This document shows, piece by piece, positions 18,625 through 28,100 of a stretch of DNA of 64,000 nucleotides; position 1 is the stretch's first letter; each line of letters begins with the position of its first letter. The notes beneath the pieces are model-generated. The model searched no databases. It worked only from the letters and a program-made list of their open reading frames with translations, and was not told the origin of the DNA. A program made the translations under genes and the position numbers. The DNA comes from an uncultured Saprospiraceae bacterium (GTDB lineage Bacteria; Bacteroidota; Bacteroidia; Chitinophagales; Saprospiraceae), in contig CALFBH010000043.1 of assembly GCA_937951615.1 (NCBI GenBank), positions 1-64,000 on the forward strand, given 5' to 3'.

Positions 18625-19071
18625 ATGAAAAAGGTTATCTTAACATTCGGTATTCTTGTTTGTATTATTTGTGTTGCTTACGGACAATATATTGAAGGCT
18701 ATGAGGTCAAGAAAAACATTATCCAGTCATTTCCTATTGGGCTTGCGAGCACAATTATTGTAAAAATTGAAAACCAGGTAACTATCAAGCTCTGGGAACT
18801 GGATATGGTGAGTGTGGAAACGAGCCTCATCCCTGTTGAAGCTTGTTATCGAGCTGTTGAAATACTGGTCAATACAGGAGACTATGATGTGCTTACCTTC
18901 AATTCATCAGACAAAATGCTGATTTATGACAACCCTAATAATGGCTTTGTTTATTTCAAAGATAAAGCCCAGTTGTTCCGGATAGAATATACCATACATG
19001 TACCCATAGGAGTAAAAGTGATGGATGTATATAGAAATGACTTAGTGGAAAAGGTGTTGGCGGCTAAATAA
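18625..19071 (+). CDS. Small secreted beta-rich protein, tandem paralogue 3
   Basis: This 148-aa protein has a signal peptide (ending VAYGQ). Its mature part is the most divergent of the three: FPIGLASTIIVKIENQVTIKLWE, NTGDYDVLTF and YTIHVPIGVKVMDVYRNDLV. The conserved positions (IIQSFP, the paired hydrophobic strands, YDV, P-G-V-x-V-x-D) show a common origin by tandem duplication. It ends just before a strong palindromic terminator. The function is unknown. Confidence 0.8.
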   Translation: MKKVILTFGILVCIICVAYGQYIEGYEVKKNIIQSFPIGLASTIIVKIENQVTIKLWELDMVSVETSLIPVEACYRAVEILVNTGDYDVLTFNSSDKMLIYDNPNNGFVYFKDKAQLFRIEYTIHVPIGVKVMDVYRNDLVEKVLAAK

Positions 19072-19085
19072 GTAAGATTAAGTCT

Positions 19086-19144
19086 AAGATTAAGTTTAAA
19101 ATCTATGTGTTGCCTTTGGCAACATCTCTTTTAAACTTAATCTT
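19086..19144. terminator. Bidirectional palindromic terminator
   Basis: A perfect 16-bp inverted repeat (19086-19101 with 19129-19144) encloses a second hairpin GTTGCC-TTT-GGCAAC (19109-19123). It lies between convergent genes. Confidence 0.75.
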
Positions 19145-19152
19145 GAACTTAT

Positions 19153-19824
19153 TCAGCGTACCAATTTATTCAGCAACATCCAGTTTCCATCCACATCCAG
19201 ATAAGTTCCATTGGGGAAAACCTCCAAAAAGGCCTGTTCGTAAAACCCTTTGCTGGATAGTTTGTCCTTCGGGGTGTTGAAGAGGCGATTATACATCAGC
19301 AAGCCATCAGGTGCAATAAGTGTTTTGATTTGTTGTAGAAAATCGGTCTGTTCAAATTTCAGCGGAATCATATCGTCCATGAAAATATCCATACAAACGA
19401 GGTCAAACTGACGGTCGCATTGTTCCACAAAAAGCCGAGCATCTGTACAGATATATTCTATGTTGGACTGCAATGCTGACAAGCTGTATTTATGCGCTAG
19501 TCGCACCACTTCCTCATCTATTTCAATAGCTGTGTAATGATAGGTCTTTCCAAAATGCTTTTCCAACATCACCGGAATACTACCCAGCCCCAAACCCAAA
19601 ACCAATACATTTTGAATAGCTAGTGTTTCTATTTTTAGTTGTTTAAAACTGTAGTAATAATTGGTATAAAGGTCTTCGTAAGAATAGATGGCATTCTCGG
19701 TGTCGAGCCGATACCGTCCGCGACTATACACAATCTCCAGATGCGGATTATGTGTACCTTCCACGACTTCGAGCGTGAAAGGATAGATGTAACTCAGTAT
19801 GTTTTTCCACAATGCCTGTTTCAT
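19153..19824 (-). CDS. Spermidine synthase-like methyltransferase-fold protein
   Basis: This 223-aa protein has the Rossmann motifs of the spermidine synthase family: VLVLGLGLGSIPVML (motif I), YTAIEIDEEVVRLA (acidic residue at strand 2), IEYICTDARLFVEQ and FDLVCMDIFMDD (where the catalytic Asp of aminopropyltransferases would lie). It lacks the N-terminal beta-barrel domain of full-length SpeE (usual length about 280-300 aa). Such short versions are widespread and their substrates are mostly unknown, so polyamine synthesis should not be assumed. It is divergent from the MBOAT gene, with a ~140-bp spacer. Confidence 0.8.
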   Translation of the reverse strand: MKQALWKNILSYIYPFTLEVVEGTHNPHLEIVYSRGRYRLDTENAIYSYEDLYTNYYYSFKQLKIETLAIQNVLVLGLGLGSIPVMLEKHFGKTYHYTAIEIDEEVVRLAHKYSLSALQSNIEYICTDARLFVEQCDRQFDLVCMDIFMDDMIPLKFEQTDFLQQIKTLIAPDGLLMYNRLFNTPKDKLSSKGFYEQAFLEVFPNGTYLDVDGNWMLLNKLVR

Positions 19825-19849
19825 AGTAAAAAGTCTAATTTCAAAACAT

Positions 19850-19857
19850 TATCTTTG
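19850..19857 (+). promoter_or_regulatory. -7 element for the first MBOAT operon
   Basis: TATCTTTG matches the Bacteroidota -7 consensus and points toward the MBOAT gene 112 bp downstream. No clear -33 TTG is visible. Confidence 0.4.
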
Positions 19858-19911
19858 AAGCGAGAAAAGGGATTTTTACAAAGCAAAAGCAAAAATCTCT
19901 CCTCTCGCTTC
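19857..19911. repeat. 21-bp imperfect inverted repeat in the MBOAT leader
   Basis: Arms 19857-19877 and 19891-19911 pair with three mismatches around a 13-nt loop. If transcription starts just after the -7 element at 19850, this hairpin would form the 5' end of the leader RNA. Confidence 0.55.
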
Positions 19912-19968
19912 TCATAGTGAAGCGGTTTCTCTTCTATTTAGAATTGCAAGATTAGTAAATAATTACCC

Positions 19969-21423
19969 ATGTTGTTTAACTCTATAGAATATTTATTTTT
20001 TCTGCCTGTAGTATTTGCGATCTATTGGAGCCTCAATAAGCATTTGAATGTTCAAAATCTGTTCTTGCTGGCAGCGAGTTATTTGTTTTATGGTTTATGG
20101 GATTATAAGTTTTTGTCCTTGATAATTATTAGTTCACTGGCAGATTATCTGATTGGTCTGGAACTTGCAAAACAGGAAGCCAAAAAGACTAGAAAACTGT
20201 TGTTGGGGGCTAGTTTGCTGGTGAATCTGGGATTTCTTTTAGCCTTTAAATACTTCAACTTTTTTGTCGATTCCTTTGCTGATTTTATTTCTTTATTTGG
20301 CTTTCAGCCCAATATCAAAACACTTGCGATTATCCTTCCCGTTGGGATTAGTTTTTATACTTTCCAGACACTTAGTTATACTATAGATGTGTATAGAAAA
20401 AAAATGAAGCCAACTGAAAGTATGCTCCATTTTTTCACTTATGTCGCCTTTTTTCCGCAACTGGTGGCTGGTCCTATTGAACGGGCATCAAGGTTATTGC
20501 CGCAAATTGAAAGCAAACGAACATTCGATTATACACAAGGTGTAGATGGCTTGCGGCAAATTCTTTGGGGCTTATTCAAAAAGGTAGTTGTTGCGGATAA
20601 TTGTGCGGTGTTTGTAGATACTGTTTTTGGTCATTATGATGAACTGAGTGGTCCAATATTGTTTCTGGGTGCTTTATTCTTTTCTATTCAAATTTATTGC
20701 GATTTCTCAGGCTATTCAGATATAGCGATTGGAACAGCAAAATTACTGGGGATTAATTTGATGCAAAATTTTGCCACACCATATTTTGCCAGAGACATTG
20801 CAGAGTTTTGGCGAAGGTGGCATATTTCTTTATCGACTTGGTTTCGAGATTATTTATACATCCCACTTGGCGGAAGCAGAAACGGAAAAAAGACGCAGCT
20901 CAGAAACATTTTCGCTATATTTTTAGTGAGCGGATTTTGGCATGGTGCCAACTGGACATTTATCGTTTGGGGGCTTATCCACGCGCTTTGCTATATTCCT
21001 CAGGTATTTACACAGACGAATAGAAAATATCTGGACGTGGTCGCAGAAGGTAAGTGGCTACCCAAATTTTCAGACTTCCTCCGAATCATCCGAACATTTA
21101 TAATTGTAACGATTGCCTGGATATTTTTCAGATCAGACTCAGTGACAGATAGTTGTCGATATATAAGCAGAATGTTCAATTCCGATCATCGGACATTTGT
21201 ACAGGTCTTGGGCGATTTAAACCTTAGCCTGAATAATTTGCAACTCGTTACGCTGTTTATCTTGATTGCTGTAATTTTTGAATGGATGAATCGTGCTTAT
21301 GAACATGGCTTACAATCCCTGCCAAAAATTAAGCTGCTGCGATATATCATTTACATCATACTCTGTCTTTTAGTCATAGAATATTTTTATGGTGAAAAGA
21401 CTTTTATTTACTTTCAATTTTAG
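19969..21423 (+). CDS. MBOAT family O-acyltransferase (AlgI/DltB-like), copy 1
   Basis: This 484-aa polytopic membrane protein has the MBOAT signatures WRRWHISLSTWFRDYLYIPL (His285) and SGFWHGANWTF, whose His325 is the presumed catalytic histidine. The N-terminal LFNSIEYLFFLPVVFAIYW and the motif LPVGISFYTFQTLSY are typical of AlgI-like proteins that acetylate or acylate surface polysaccharides. The stop is 2 nt before the next gene, an SGNH-like protein, matching the MBOAT-plus-SGNH pairs (AlgI/AlgJ, DltB/DltD) that move acyl groups across the membrane. A close paralogue lies at 40307-41755. Confidence 0.93.
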   Translation: MLFNSIEYLFFLPVVFAIYWSLNKHLNVQNLFLLAASYLFYGLWDYKFLSLIIISSLADYLIGLELAKQEAKKTRKLLLGASLLVNLGFLLAFKYFNFFVDSFADFISLFGFQPNIKTLAIILPVGISFYTFQTLSYTIDVYRKKMKPTESMLHFFTYVAFFPQLVAGPIERASRLLPQIESKRTFDYTQGVDGLRQILWGLFKKVVVADNCAVFVDTVFGHYDELSGPILFLGALFFSIQIYCDFSGYSDIAIGTAKLLGINLMQNFATPYFARDIAEFWRRWHISLSTWFRDYLYIPLGGSRNGKKTQLRNIFAIFLVSGFWHGANWTFIVWGLIHALCYIPQVFTQTNRKYLDVVAEGKWLPKFSDFLRIIRTFIIVTIAWIFFRSDSVTDSCRYISRMFNSDHRTFVQVLGDLNLSLNNLQLVTLFILIAVIFEWMNRAYEHGLQSLPKIKLLRYIIYIILCLLVIEYFYGEKTFIYFQF

Positions 21424-21425
21424 AA

Positions 21426-22337
21426 ATGATGAAGCAGTTTGTTATAAAATCATTGAGTTTTTTGTTGCTACTGCTCTTCATTTTGTTGATGATAAAAAGG
21501 ACAGTTCCTTATTATTGGGGCAGCCCTTTATTAGATCAAAAAATAAATGATGTCTTAGCTGACGCAGATGCTTATGATGTCTTTTTTTTCGGCTCCAGCC
21601 GTACTTACCGCCATATCAATCCTGTTTTATTCGACAGTATTAGCCATCAAAAATCCTATAACATGGGCTGTCCTGCGATGTTTTATCTGGAAACTCATTA
21701 TGCCTTAGAGCATTTTGTGAATAATTATCCACGCGATAAAAAGATCACTATCTTCTTACAGGAAATGCAACCGGAAATTATCAAAAAAAGAAACCTGAGT
21801 ACTATTCGGTCTAAGTACTATCTGGACTGGAAAAGGCTGAAAATGAGTTTAGCGTATTTTAAAGAACAAAAAAATACAGAACAGATTTGGTATCATTTGT
21901 TATCATTCGTAGAAAATCAATTTTCCGTTGCTGAGCTTAAAGAAATTGCGAAATTTCATTTTGCCCCCAAGCCAGCAATTAGACCTGTCATCAAAAAACA
22001 AAGAGGTTTTTATCCCATCAATCAACAAATCAGTATAGAGTCTTCGAGTATTCATTCCAAAGCGTATATCGGTACTAATATAGCCTATAAAGCAGATACA
22101 CTGTATCAAAAAAGAAAAGAAAGGGGACTAGGGCAGCAGGAGATTATGATTAGAAAAGTATCGCCGGATGAATTAAACCTCAGTATAAAAAATCAGCAAG
22201 TCGAGTTTTATCGAATTATCGCAAATATGGAATTAGAAGCGGATGATTATTTCGATTTAAAAGGTCATTATAGCACCAAAGGGGCAATAATATTTACCCG
22301 AAAGCTAGCAGAAGAATGGCGGAAAATTAATGATTAA
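21426..22337 (+). CDS. Membrane-anchored SGNH-like partner of MBOAT, copy 1
   Basis: This 303-aa protein has one N-terminal transmembrane segment (residues 5-25) and an extracytoplasmic domain. FFFGSSRTYRH supplies the block I G-x-S nucleophile motif of SGNH-fold acyl transferases/esterases, and FDLKGHYSTKGAIIF near the C-terminus supplies the His. It begins 2 nt after the MBOAT stop, so the two are surely co-translated. It is homologous to the protein at 38468-39454; both share RNLxTxR, WYHLLSFVENQ/YHLASFMENQ and GHxxxxGA blocks. Transfer of an acyl group onto a secreted glycan is inferred from the pairing. Confidence 0.8.
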   Translation: MMKQFVIKSLSFLLLLLFILLMIKRTVPYYWGSPLLDQKINDVLADADAYDVFFFGSSRTYRHINPVLFDSISHQKSYNMGCPAMFYLETHYALEHFVNNYPRDKKITIFLQEMQPEIIKKRNLSTIRSKYYLDWKRLKMSLAYFKEQKNTEQIWYHLLSFVENQFSVAELKEIAKFHFAPKPAIRPVIKKQRGFYPINQQISIESSSIHSKAYIGTNIAYKADTLYQKRKERGLGQQEIMIRKVSPDELNLSIKNQQVEFYRIIANMELEADDYFDLKGHYSTKGAIIFTRKLAEEWRKIND

Positions 22338-22344
22338 TCTGTTC

Positions 22345-22388
22345 ATTACGAATTACGAATGAGGAAAGAAGTATTTGTAATTCGTAAT
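22345..22388. terminator. Palindrome between convergent genes (ATTACGAATTAC family)
   Basis: ATTACGAATTAC (22345-22356) pairs perfectly with GTAATTCGTAAT (22377-22388) over a 20-nt loop. It separates the convergent SGNH and GlmU-like genes. The same sequence builds the palindrome at 54757-54864. Confidence 0.55.
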
Positions 22389-22406
22389 TAAACAATTCGT
22401 AATTGA

Positions 22407-23603
22407 TTAGTCCCAGCGTCGGTAAGATTTACTTCGATTGAAAATATGTTCCAGTATTTTTTGTTCCACATCGTCCAGTTTTTTGTCGCGGCGATCCATG
22501 ACCCGCCCTGCCGTTTCAAACACTTTCTGAAGCCGATAAGTAGAGAAACCACTTGCGCCACCCCAGGAAAAGGAGGGGATAAAATTGCGTGGAAATCCAG
22601 CACCAAAAACATTGGAAGATACACCAATTACAGTTCCAGTATTAAACATCGTATTGATGCCGCACTTAGAATGGTCGCCCATGATGAGTCCGCAAAATTG
22701 CAGTCCGGTTTTTTCAAAACTTTCGCTTTCGTAATTCCATAAGCGCACTTCGGCATAATTATTTTTTAAGTTGGAATTATTGGAATCTGCGCCAATATTA
22801 CACCACTCACCCAATACAGAATTGCCAAGAAATCCATCATGCCCTTTATTGGAAAAACCTGTGATGACGCTATTATTGACTTCGCCACCTACTTTGGAAT
22901 GCGGGCCAACTGTGGTCGGCCCATAAATCTTTGCACCTAGCTTGAGTACACTGTTTTTGCATAAAGCAAATGGACCACGGACAATGCTGCCCTCCATAAT
23001 TTCTGCATCTTTCCCGATATAAATTGGACCTGTAGAAGCGTTGAGCGTAGCACATTCCACTTTTGCTCCGGGTTCTAGAAAGATGTTTTGTTTGTTTAAA
23101 ACGCGGTTGGTGTCGCTGAGTGCTTCGCTGAGTCGATTTCGGGTTAGTTTTTCAAAATCGCTTTGAATAGCTGCTCCATTATGACGAAAAATATCCCAGC
23201 AGTTTTCTATTTTGATAAACTCGGCTTCCGATTGTACTTTACGCAAGCCGCCCAACTCTGCGTCGCGCTGTAAGATGCCAAACCGATTAGCACTAATTTT
23301 TGCTGCGACCATCACATCACCTTTCAAAAGTACATCGTCCTCATCCATTTCGATGATTTCTTCACACAAAGCCGGTGTAGGAAGAATGCCACCATTGATG
23401 ACAAGGTTGCGATCTTTGACGGTCAGGGTATATTTCTCCGACAAGTGCGGAACAGTGACATAAGATACCTTATTATTGAACCACAATTCCCATTTTTCAC
23501 GAATCGTGAGGATGCCTACACGCAATTCGCAGATAGGGCGGGTCATCGTCAGTGGATACAGGCGTTTGTGAGTAGGGTCGTCGAAGAGGATGATATTTTC
23601 CAT
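22407..23603 (-). CDS. GlmU-type UDP-GlcNAc diphosphorylase / GlcN-1-P acetyltransferase (Bacteroidota form)
   Basis: This 398-aa protein matches the alternative Bacteroidota GlmU-like family: N-terminal NIILFDDPTHKRLYPLTMTRP and ELRVGILTIREKWE, where canonical GlmU has its pyrophosphorylase motif, and a C-terminal left-handed beta-helix with hexapeptide repeats (IYIGKDAEIMEGSIVRGP, VGPHSKVGGEVNNSVI, about 215-350). The expected reactions are acetylation of glucosamine-1-phosphate and formation of UDP-GlcNAc for peptidoglycan and LPS. The nucleotidyl site is divergent, so the first activity is assumed from the family. It is monocistronic between two palindromes. Confidence 0.85.
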   Translation of the reverse strand: MENIILFDDPTHKRLYPLTMTRPICELRVGILTIREKWELWFNNKVSYVTVPHLSEKYTLTVKDRNLVINGGILPTPALCEEIIEMDEDDVLLKGDVMVAAKISANRFGILQRDAELGGLRKVQSEAEFIKIENCWDIFRHNGAAIQSDFEKLTRNRLSEALSDTNRVLNKQNIFLEPGAKVECATLNASTGPIYIGKDAEIMEGSIVRGPFALCKNSVLKLGAKIYGPTTVGPHSKVGGEVNNSVITGFSNKGHDGFLGNSVLGEWCNIGADSNNSNLKNNYAEVRLWNYESESFEKTGLQFCGLIMGDHSKCGINTMFNTGTVIGVSSNVFGAGFPRNFIPSFSWGGASGFSTYRLQKVFETAGRVMDRRDKKLDDVEQKILEHIFNRSKSYRRWD

Positions 23604-23627
23604 ATTGAATTTTAATATCCTGTAAAG

Positions 23628-23674
23628 CTAAGTAATTGGACATGATCCTAGTATAATTTTGCTCAATTACTTAG
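23628..23674. repeat. 11-bp inverted repeat upstream of the GlmU-like gene
   Basis: CTAAGTAATTG (23628-23638) and CAATTACTTAG (23664-23674) are perfect complements, 25 nt before the GlmU-like start on the minus strand. It could be an operator or leader hairpin. Confidence 0.45.
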
Positions 23675-23687
23675 AAAAAGTCAGACA

Positions 23688-23720
23688 TAAAAAAAGCACC
23701 GATTGATACAATCGGTGCTT
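23688..23720 (-). terminator. Rho-independent terminator of rpmE2
   Basis: Read on the minus strand, a perfect 12-bp stem (AAGCACCGATTG / CAATCGGTGCTT) with a 3-nt loop is followed by a run of T. It lies 25 bp after the L31 stop. Confidence 0.92.
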
Positions 23721-23744
23721 CGCTTTGCAGCAATATCTTAATAT

Positions 23745-24023
23745 TTATTCTTCTGCTTCTTCTGTTTGTGCCGGACCAAATTTACCAAATTTCTTAGTAA
23801 ACTTGTCAATCCGTCCTGCAGTATCTACGAATTTCATTTTACCAGTATAAAATGGGTGAGATGCAGAAGAAATCTCTAATTTCACTAGTGGGTATTCCTT
23901 ACCATCAGCAAATGTAGCATTTTCCGTAGTAGGAGCGCAAGAGCGCGTGAGGAATTCGTCATTTGTAGAAATATCTCTAAAAATGATCATTCTATAATTA
24001 TCTGGATGTATGTCTTTTTTCAT
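23745..24023 (-). CDS. rpmE2: 50S ribosomal protein L31, type B
   Basis: This 92-aa protein is a type B L31: [44 protein letters not shown] and VDKF-like [10 protein letters not shown]. It lacks the CxxC zinc pairs of type A L31, as expected for the C-minus form. It carries a short acidic C-terminal extension. It has its own near-consensus promoter and terminator, so it is a single-gene unit. Confidence 0.97.
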   Translation of the reverse strand: MKKDIHPDNYRMIIFRDISTNDEFLTRSCAPTTENATFADGKEYPLVKLEISSASHPFYTGKMKFVDTAGRIDKFTKKFGKFGPAQTEEAEE

Positions 24024-24056
24024 CTTAAATCGTACTTTATTTTCTTAAATAGTGCG

Positions 24057-24087
24057 CAAAGATAAGAATTTTTTTTGAGATGTCAAA
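24057..24087 (-). promoter_or_regulatory. Promoter of rpmE2
   Basis: On the minus strand TTTG (24087-24084), a 19-nt spacer and TATCTTTG (24064-24057) match the Bacteroidota housekeeping consensus exactly. The leader is about 28 nt. Confidence 0.85.
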
Positions 24088-24111
24088 GGATTAATACCAG
24101 AATAAAGCCTA

Positions 24112-24642
24112 TTATTTTACCTTTATTCTTATTTTGTTTTTTTGCTCATAATAGCTTGCTCCGTCGCTGGATAGCACAAGTAGCCCTAATTGATTTATAC
24201 CCTTTTTGAGTTTTTTTGTAGGAATATTTAGAGTAAAACCAGATCGCAGGTATTTAGGATTTTCCATTTTTGCCACAACAATTTTATTAGGCTGACCATA
24301 GTCTGCTTTATAAAATTCATTGCCCGCTTTTATATAAACGCCTGCTGCTAAATCTTCCTGATGCTTGTCTATGGCAACTCCTTTGATTTTAATGTTTTCA
24401 CCGGAAATTATAATCGGCTGTTCTTCTACTGTGGGATTGGTGTCATTTAAAAAACGAATGAGTCCAAAAGTCTGCCTATTTGATTTCTTCAGTCCACTAA
24501 TCTTCGAAAAATTATCCACCTCTTTTTTTCTATCTTTTTTCTTCTTGTTTTTAACTTTTGGCGGCTCATTTGTTCTGGTTTCACAACCAGAAAACAAATT
24601 CATTGTAAAAATTGCAAGCGATAAAAATAGTATTTTCTTCAT
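24112..24642 (-). CDS. Lipoprotein with a GVYI-type beta-sandwich module, paralogue 1
   Basis: This 176-aa protein starts with a lipoprotein signal and lipobox LFSGC (Cys19), then a Lys-rich linker. The C-terminal ~95 residues hold a module: IKGVAIDKHQEDLAAGVYIK, a Y-G-Q-P motif, SGFTLNIP, KKGINQLGLLVLSSDG, YYE. The same module forms the C-terminus of the sulfotransferase at 29298-30560 and the lipoprotein at 39519-40118. I recall similar segments in bacterial glycosyltransferase-linked proteins, so a glycan-binding or assembly role is likely but unproven. It lies between rpmE2 and the glycan locus, divergent from the latter. Confidence 0.82.
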   Translation of the reverse strand: MKKILFLSLAIFTMNLFSGCETRTNEPPKVKNKKKKDRKKEVDNFSKISGLKKSNRQTFGLIRFLNDTNPTVEEQPIIISGENIKIKGVAIDKHQEDLAAGVYIKAGNEFYKADYGQPNKIVVAKMENPKYLRSGFTLNIPTKKLKKGINQLGLLVLSSDGASYYEQKNKIRIKVK

Positions 24643-24688
24643 CTGTAGATGTTGTTGAACTTATAGACTTAATCTTGTTTTCCGCACA

Positions 24689-24722
24689 CAAATATAAAAG
24701 ATTCTTCGACAATTGTTGCAAA
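24689..24722 (-). promoter_or_regulatory. Promoter of the lipoprotein gene
   Basis: On the minus strand TTTG (24722-24719), a 22-nt spacer and TATATTTG (24696-24689) fit the Bacteroidota consensus; the leader is about 40 nt. Confidence 0.6.
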
Positions 24723-25030
24723 AAGAGAAATTAACGAGTGTTATGATTAATTATAGGGAATAATTGAATACAAAAATTGTCAAAGAACCCTATAAAAAAA
24801 ACAAATTAATATAACTAGAAACTGTGCGTTGTGTTATTCGGGATTTGGGATACACGAATATATTTTATTCAGGAGTTTACTTATAAGCTGAAGCTCATAT
24901 AATTATCGTTACCTTTTATTAAAAAGCCGTCTCTACTTATTGAGCAGTGAATAAAGTAAAAATTGTCTATTTTGAAGAAAACAAGCCGCACATCTTTTAA
25001 AGGAAGCAGAATAAAAAAAGCATGTTTTAA

Positions 25031-25063
25031 TTGGTTTAATTGATTTAGATTTCAGTATCTTTG
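25031..25063 (+). promoter_or_regulatory. Promoter of the surface-glycan operon
   Basis: TTG at 25031-25033, a 22-nt spacer and TATCTTTG at 25056-25063 fit the consensus. The leader would be about 56 nt. This is the only strong promoter I see before the long + strand gene run. Confidence 0.65.
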
Positions 25064-25124
25064 CCTCCCCTAATTTTAATATTATCCTACGTAATAAACG
25101 ACATAAAAATACAACTAAACATAA

Positions 25125-28100
25125 ATGAATTTTTCCTATGTCTTGAAAAATGAACTGGTATTCGAGCTTCCAGACAAACAAATGTTTACGAGTGATAATC
25201 AACTGAAACTGTTGCCATTTGCGTTTTTTGTCGTAGATAATTTGAAACCTGCCAGAACTGTAATCCTCGGAGAAGAAAGGACAAACTTCCTCCTCGGTAT
25301 AGCTTATGCTACAACTCGTCTCGACAATTCCCGTAGTGAGATAGTTACGGAAAAAAAAACAGATGAATTTATTGATTCCATAAAGCAGGCAAGTGAACAC
25401 GAAATAAAAGTCACCGATCAGGCATTTATCGCTTTTCTCAAAGAACAACCAGCAGACTCTATAGAGTTACTTGTCCTTACCAACGAATACTCAAAAGAAT
25501 TACTCAAAACAGAAGCTGCTTTAATTCACTCAAAACTAAACACTGACAATTCCGCCATTATTTTATTGAATCCCGAAGAAGAAAATATACCTACAGAGTA
25601 TCCTTCATTTTCGGCTGACCTAGATGGTAGTTTATATGTTTCCCTTACGGGCAAAAAACTACCAGAAGGTTTACTGGAAATGGCGAACCCTGACATAAGA
25701 CATTCCGTCTGGGCTTTGTTTAGCGGATTAGGGATGCGTTTTGAACAATACTATCAATTGGGACTAAAATCCGAACAAAATTCTGAAAATAACTTCAAAA
25801 GGCTAATCGGTAACCTACAGAAAGAACTACGAAGAATCAAAGAACAGGCAGAATCAGGCGTAACAAGAAACCTGGAACAAAAGCAGACCATTATAAGTCT
25901 CAACAGTTCACTTAATACAAAGCAGGATGAAATTAAACGATTTAAACAAAGGGCTGACCATTTAGAAGAAAAATTAAAAGAAAAAGCAAAAGATCTTCAA
26001 AGTAGAACGAAGGAACTTCAGAAAATAGAATTTGACATTAAAGCCCAGCATAGAAAATCATGCAATTATCAGGAATACGCCGAAAATATCAAACAGAGTT
26101 TAAGTTACAGACTTGGCTTTATGCTTACTTGGCCAGCCAGAAAAATTTATGACAGATTTTTCGACAAAGCACCCAACGTGCCTGCGCCTGCCTTACAAAT
26201 GAATGTCCAGAGTAATGTTGAAGTAAATAATACGCAGGCACAGAATACCATACAGTCAAAGGTATTAGATAAAACAAAAGAACTAATCAAACCCAAAACA
26301 AATCCAAGAAAAGAAAAATTAAAAACGTATCACAATTGGCGAAAAAACAATGAAATAACGCCCTCACTTCACAGGGAATTGCAGCAGGTACAGGAAGCAT
26401 TTGAATATCGTCCTAAAATAAGTATCGTCATACCTGTATATAATGTAGAAAAAATATGGCTTCAAAAAGCGATTGACAGTATTTCTAATCAAATTTATAC
26501 CAACTGGGAACTCTGCCTCGCCGATGATGCTTCACCAAAACCACACATCAAGCCTATGCTTGAGGAGTTTGGTCAAAGTGATGAGCGCATAAAGATTACA
26601 TTCAGAAAAGAAAACGGCAGAATTTCGCGGGCAACCAATTCGGCTTTAGAGCTTGCCACAGGAGAATATATTGCCTTTATGGATAATGACGACGAATTAT
26701 CGGAACACGCTCTTTTTGAAATCGTCAATGCTTTAAATAAGGATAAAAATATAGATTTCATCTATTCGGACGAAGATAAAATAGATGAAGATGGCACTCA
26801 TATGAACCCCCATTTTAAGCCAGACTGGTCGCCAGAATTATTTCTTTCTTATAATTACATCAATCACCTTGTTTGCGTAAGAAAAACCATTGTGGATAAG
26901 GTCAATGGGCTAAGACCAGAGATGGATGGTTGTCAGGATTATGACTTCCTGCTAAGAAGCCTCCCGTACATCAAAACCATACACCATATCCCGAAAGTAC
27001 TTTATCACTGGCGGGCTTTGGAGACTTCCATCGCCAAACAAGGGGACGTCAAACAAAGCGATTTTTCTTTCTTTTCAAAAGGTAGGAAAGCACTCGAAGA
27101 TTACCTAAACCGCCATCAAATCAAGGCAAAAGTTATTCGTCCTGCATTTGCGGTCAAGTATAACTTAGCATTATATCATCTACTTTGGGCTGACCACGGA
27201 GATATGGTCACGATTATCGTGGCTACTGATGGAAACAACAAGCGGCTTAAAAAGTGTCTGGAAGCCATCAGAACAACATCGTATAAGAACTACGAAGTCA
27301 TCATTATTAGTGAAAGTGAAAACCATAAAACATCTGCTGTAGTGGATGAATTTATAGAGGAATTTCTGATGCCGATTCGTCAGTGTTATGTTAAAGGTAC
27401 AATTCCGGAACAATTCAATAAAGCGGCAGCTTTAACAGAGAGTAAATATGTCTTATTCCTCTCCAATCTTGTAATTCCCCGTTCTGACGACTGGCTGACA
27501 CAGATGGTTGGATATCATAGCATGTCGAAGGTTGGCGTAACTGGTGCCAAAATATTGTATAGCGACGATACCATTTATCATGGAGGCGTTATTACCGGAC
27601 TTTATCCCGGAGCTTACGATAATATACCATACGTTGCTTTTCGCAACTTAGCCAATAAAGCATTAGGCTATTATTTTTATCCGCACGTTCCGCGCAACTA
27701 CTCTGCGGTAAGTGGTGGCTGTTGCCTAATGGCTAAATCACTATTTGATAAAGTTAATGGCTTTAATGCTACAGAATATCCGATTGCCTATTACGATATT
27801 GATTTGTGTATCAGAGTGCAGAAAAAAGGATTTAGGAATGTATATGTCAGCAACGCTGAAATGACTTATTCCGGCAATAAAAAAGCCAGAATAAAAAATG
27901 TCTCCGAAATCGTTTCCTTCAAAGGAAGTCATGGGGGATTTGAAGAACGTTATTATAATAAAAACTTATCAGATTATCAGTTGTATAATGTGTGGCCAGG
28001 CAATAGCCAGAACTACTTTGAACTGGGATTAAGCCATCAGCCGCTTGTATTAATGGTCACGCACAACCTCAACTTTGAAGGTGCGCCAATTCAGATGTAT

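Larger units (their letters stand above)
24643..25124. other. Divergent intergenic region before the glycan locus
   Basis: It holds two outward-facing promoters: one for the minus-strand lipoprotein (24689-24722) and one for the glycan operon (25031-25063). The ~300 bp between are AT-rich with no gene visible. Confidence 0.6.

Noticed and set aside
24933-25448. A 171-codon minus-strand frame overlapping the start of the big glycosyltransferase
   Set aside because: It overlaps the glycan promoter and the coding start in antisense and has low-complexity Phe/Cys-rich sequence.
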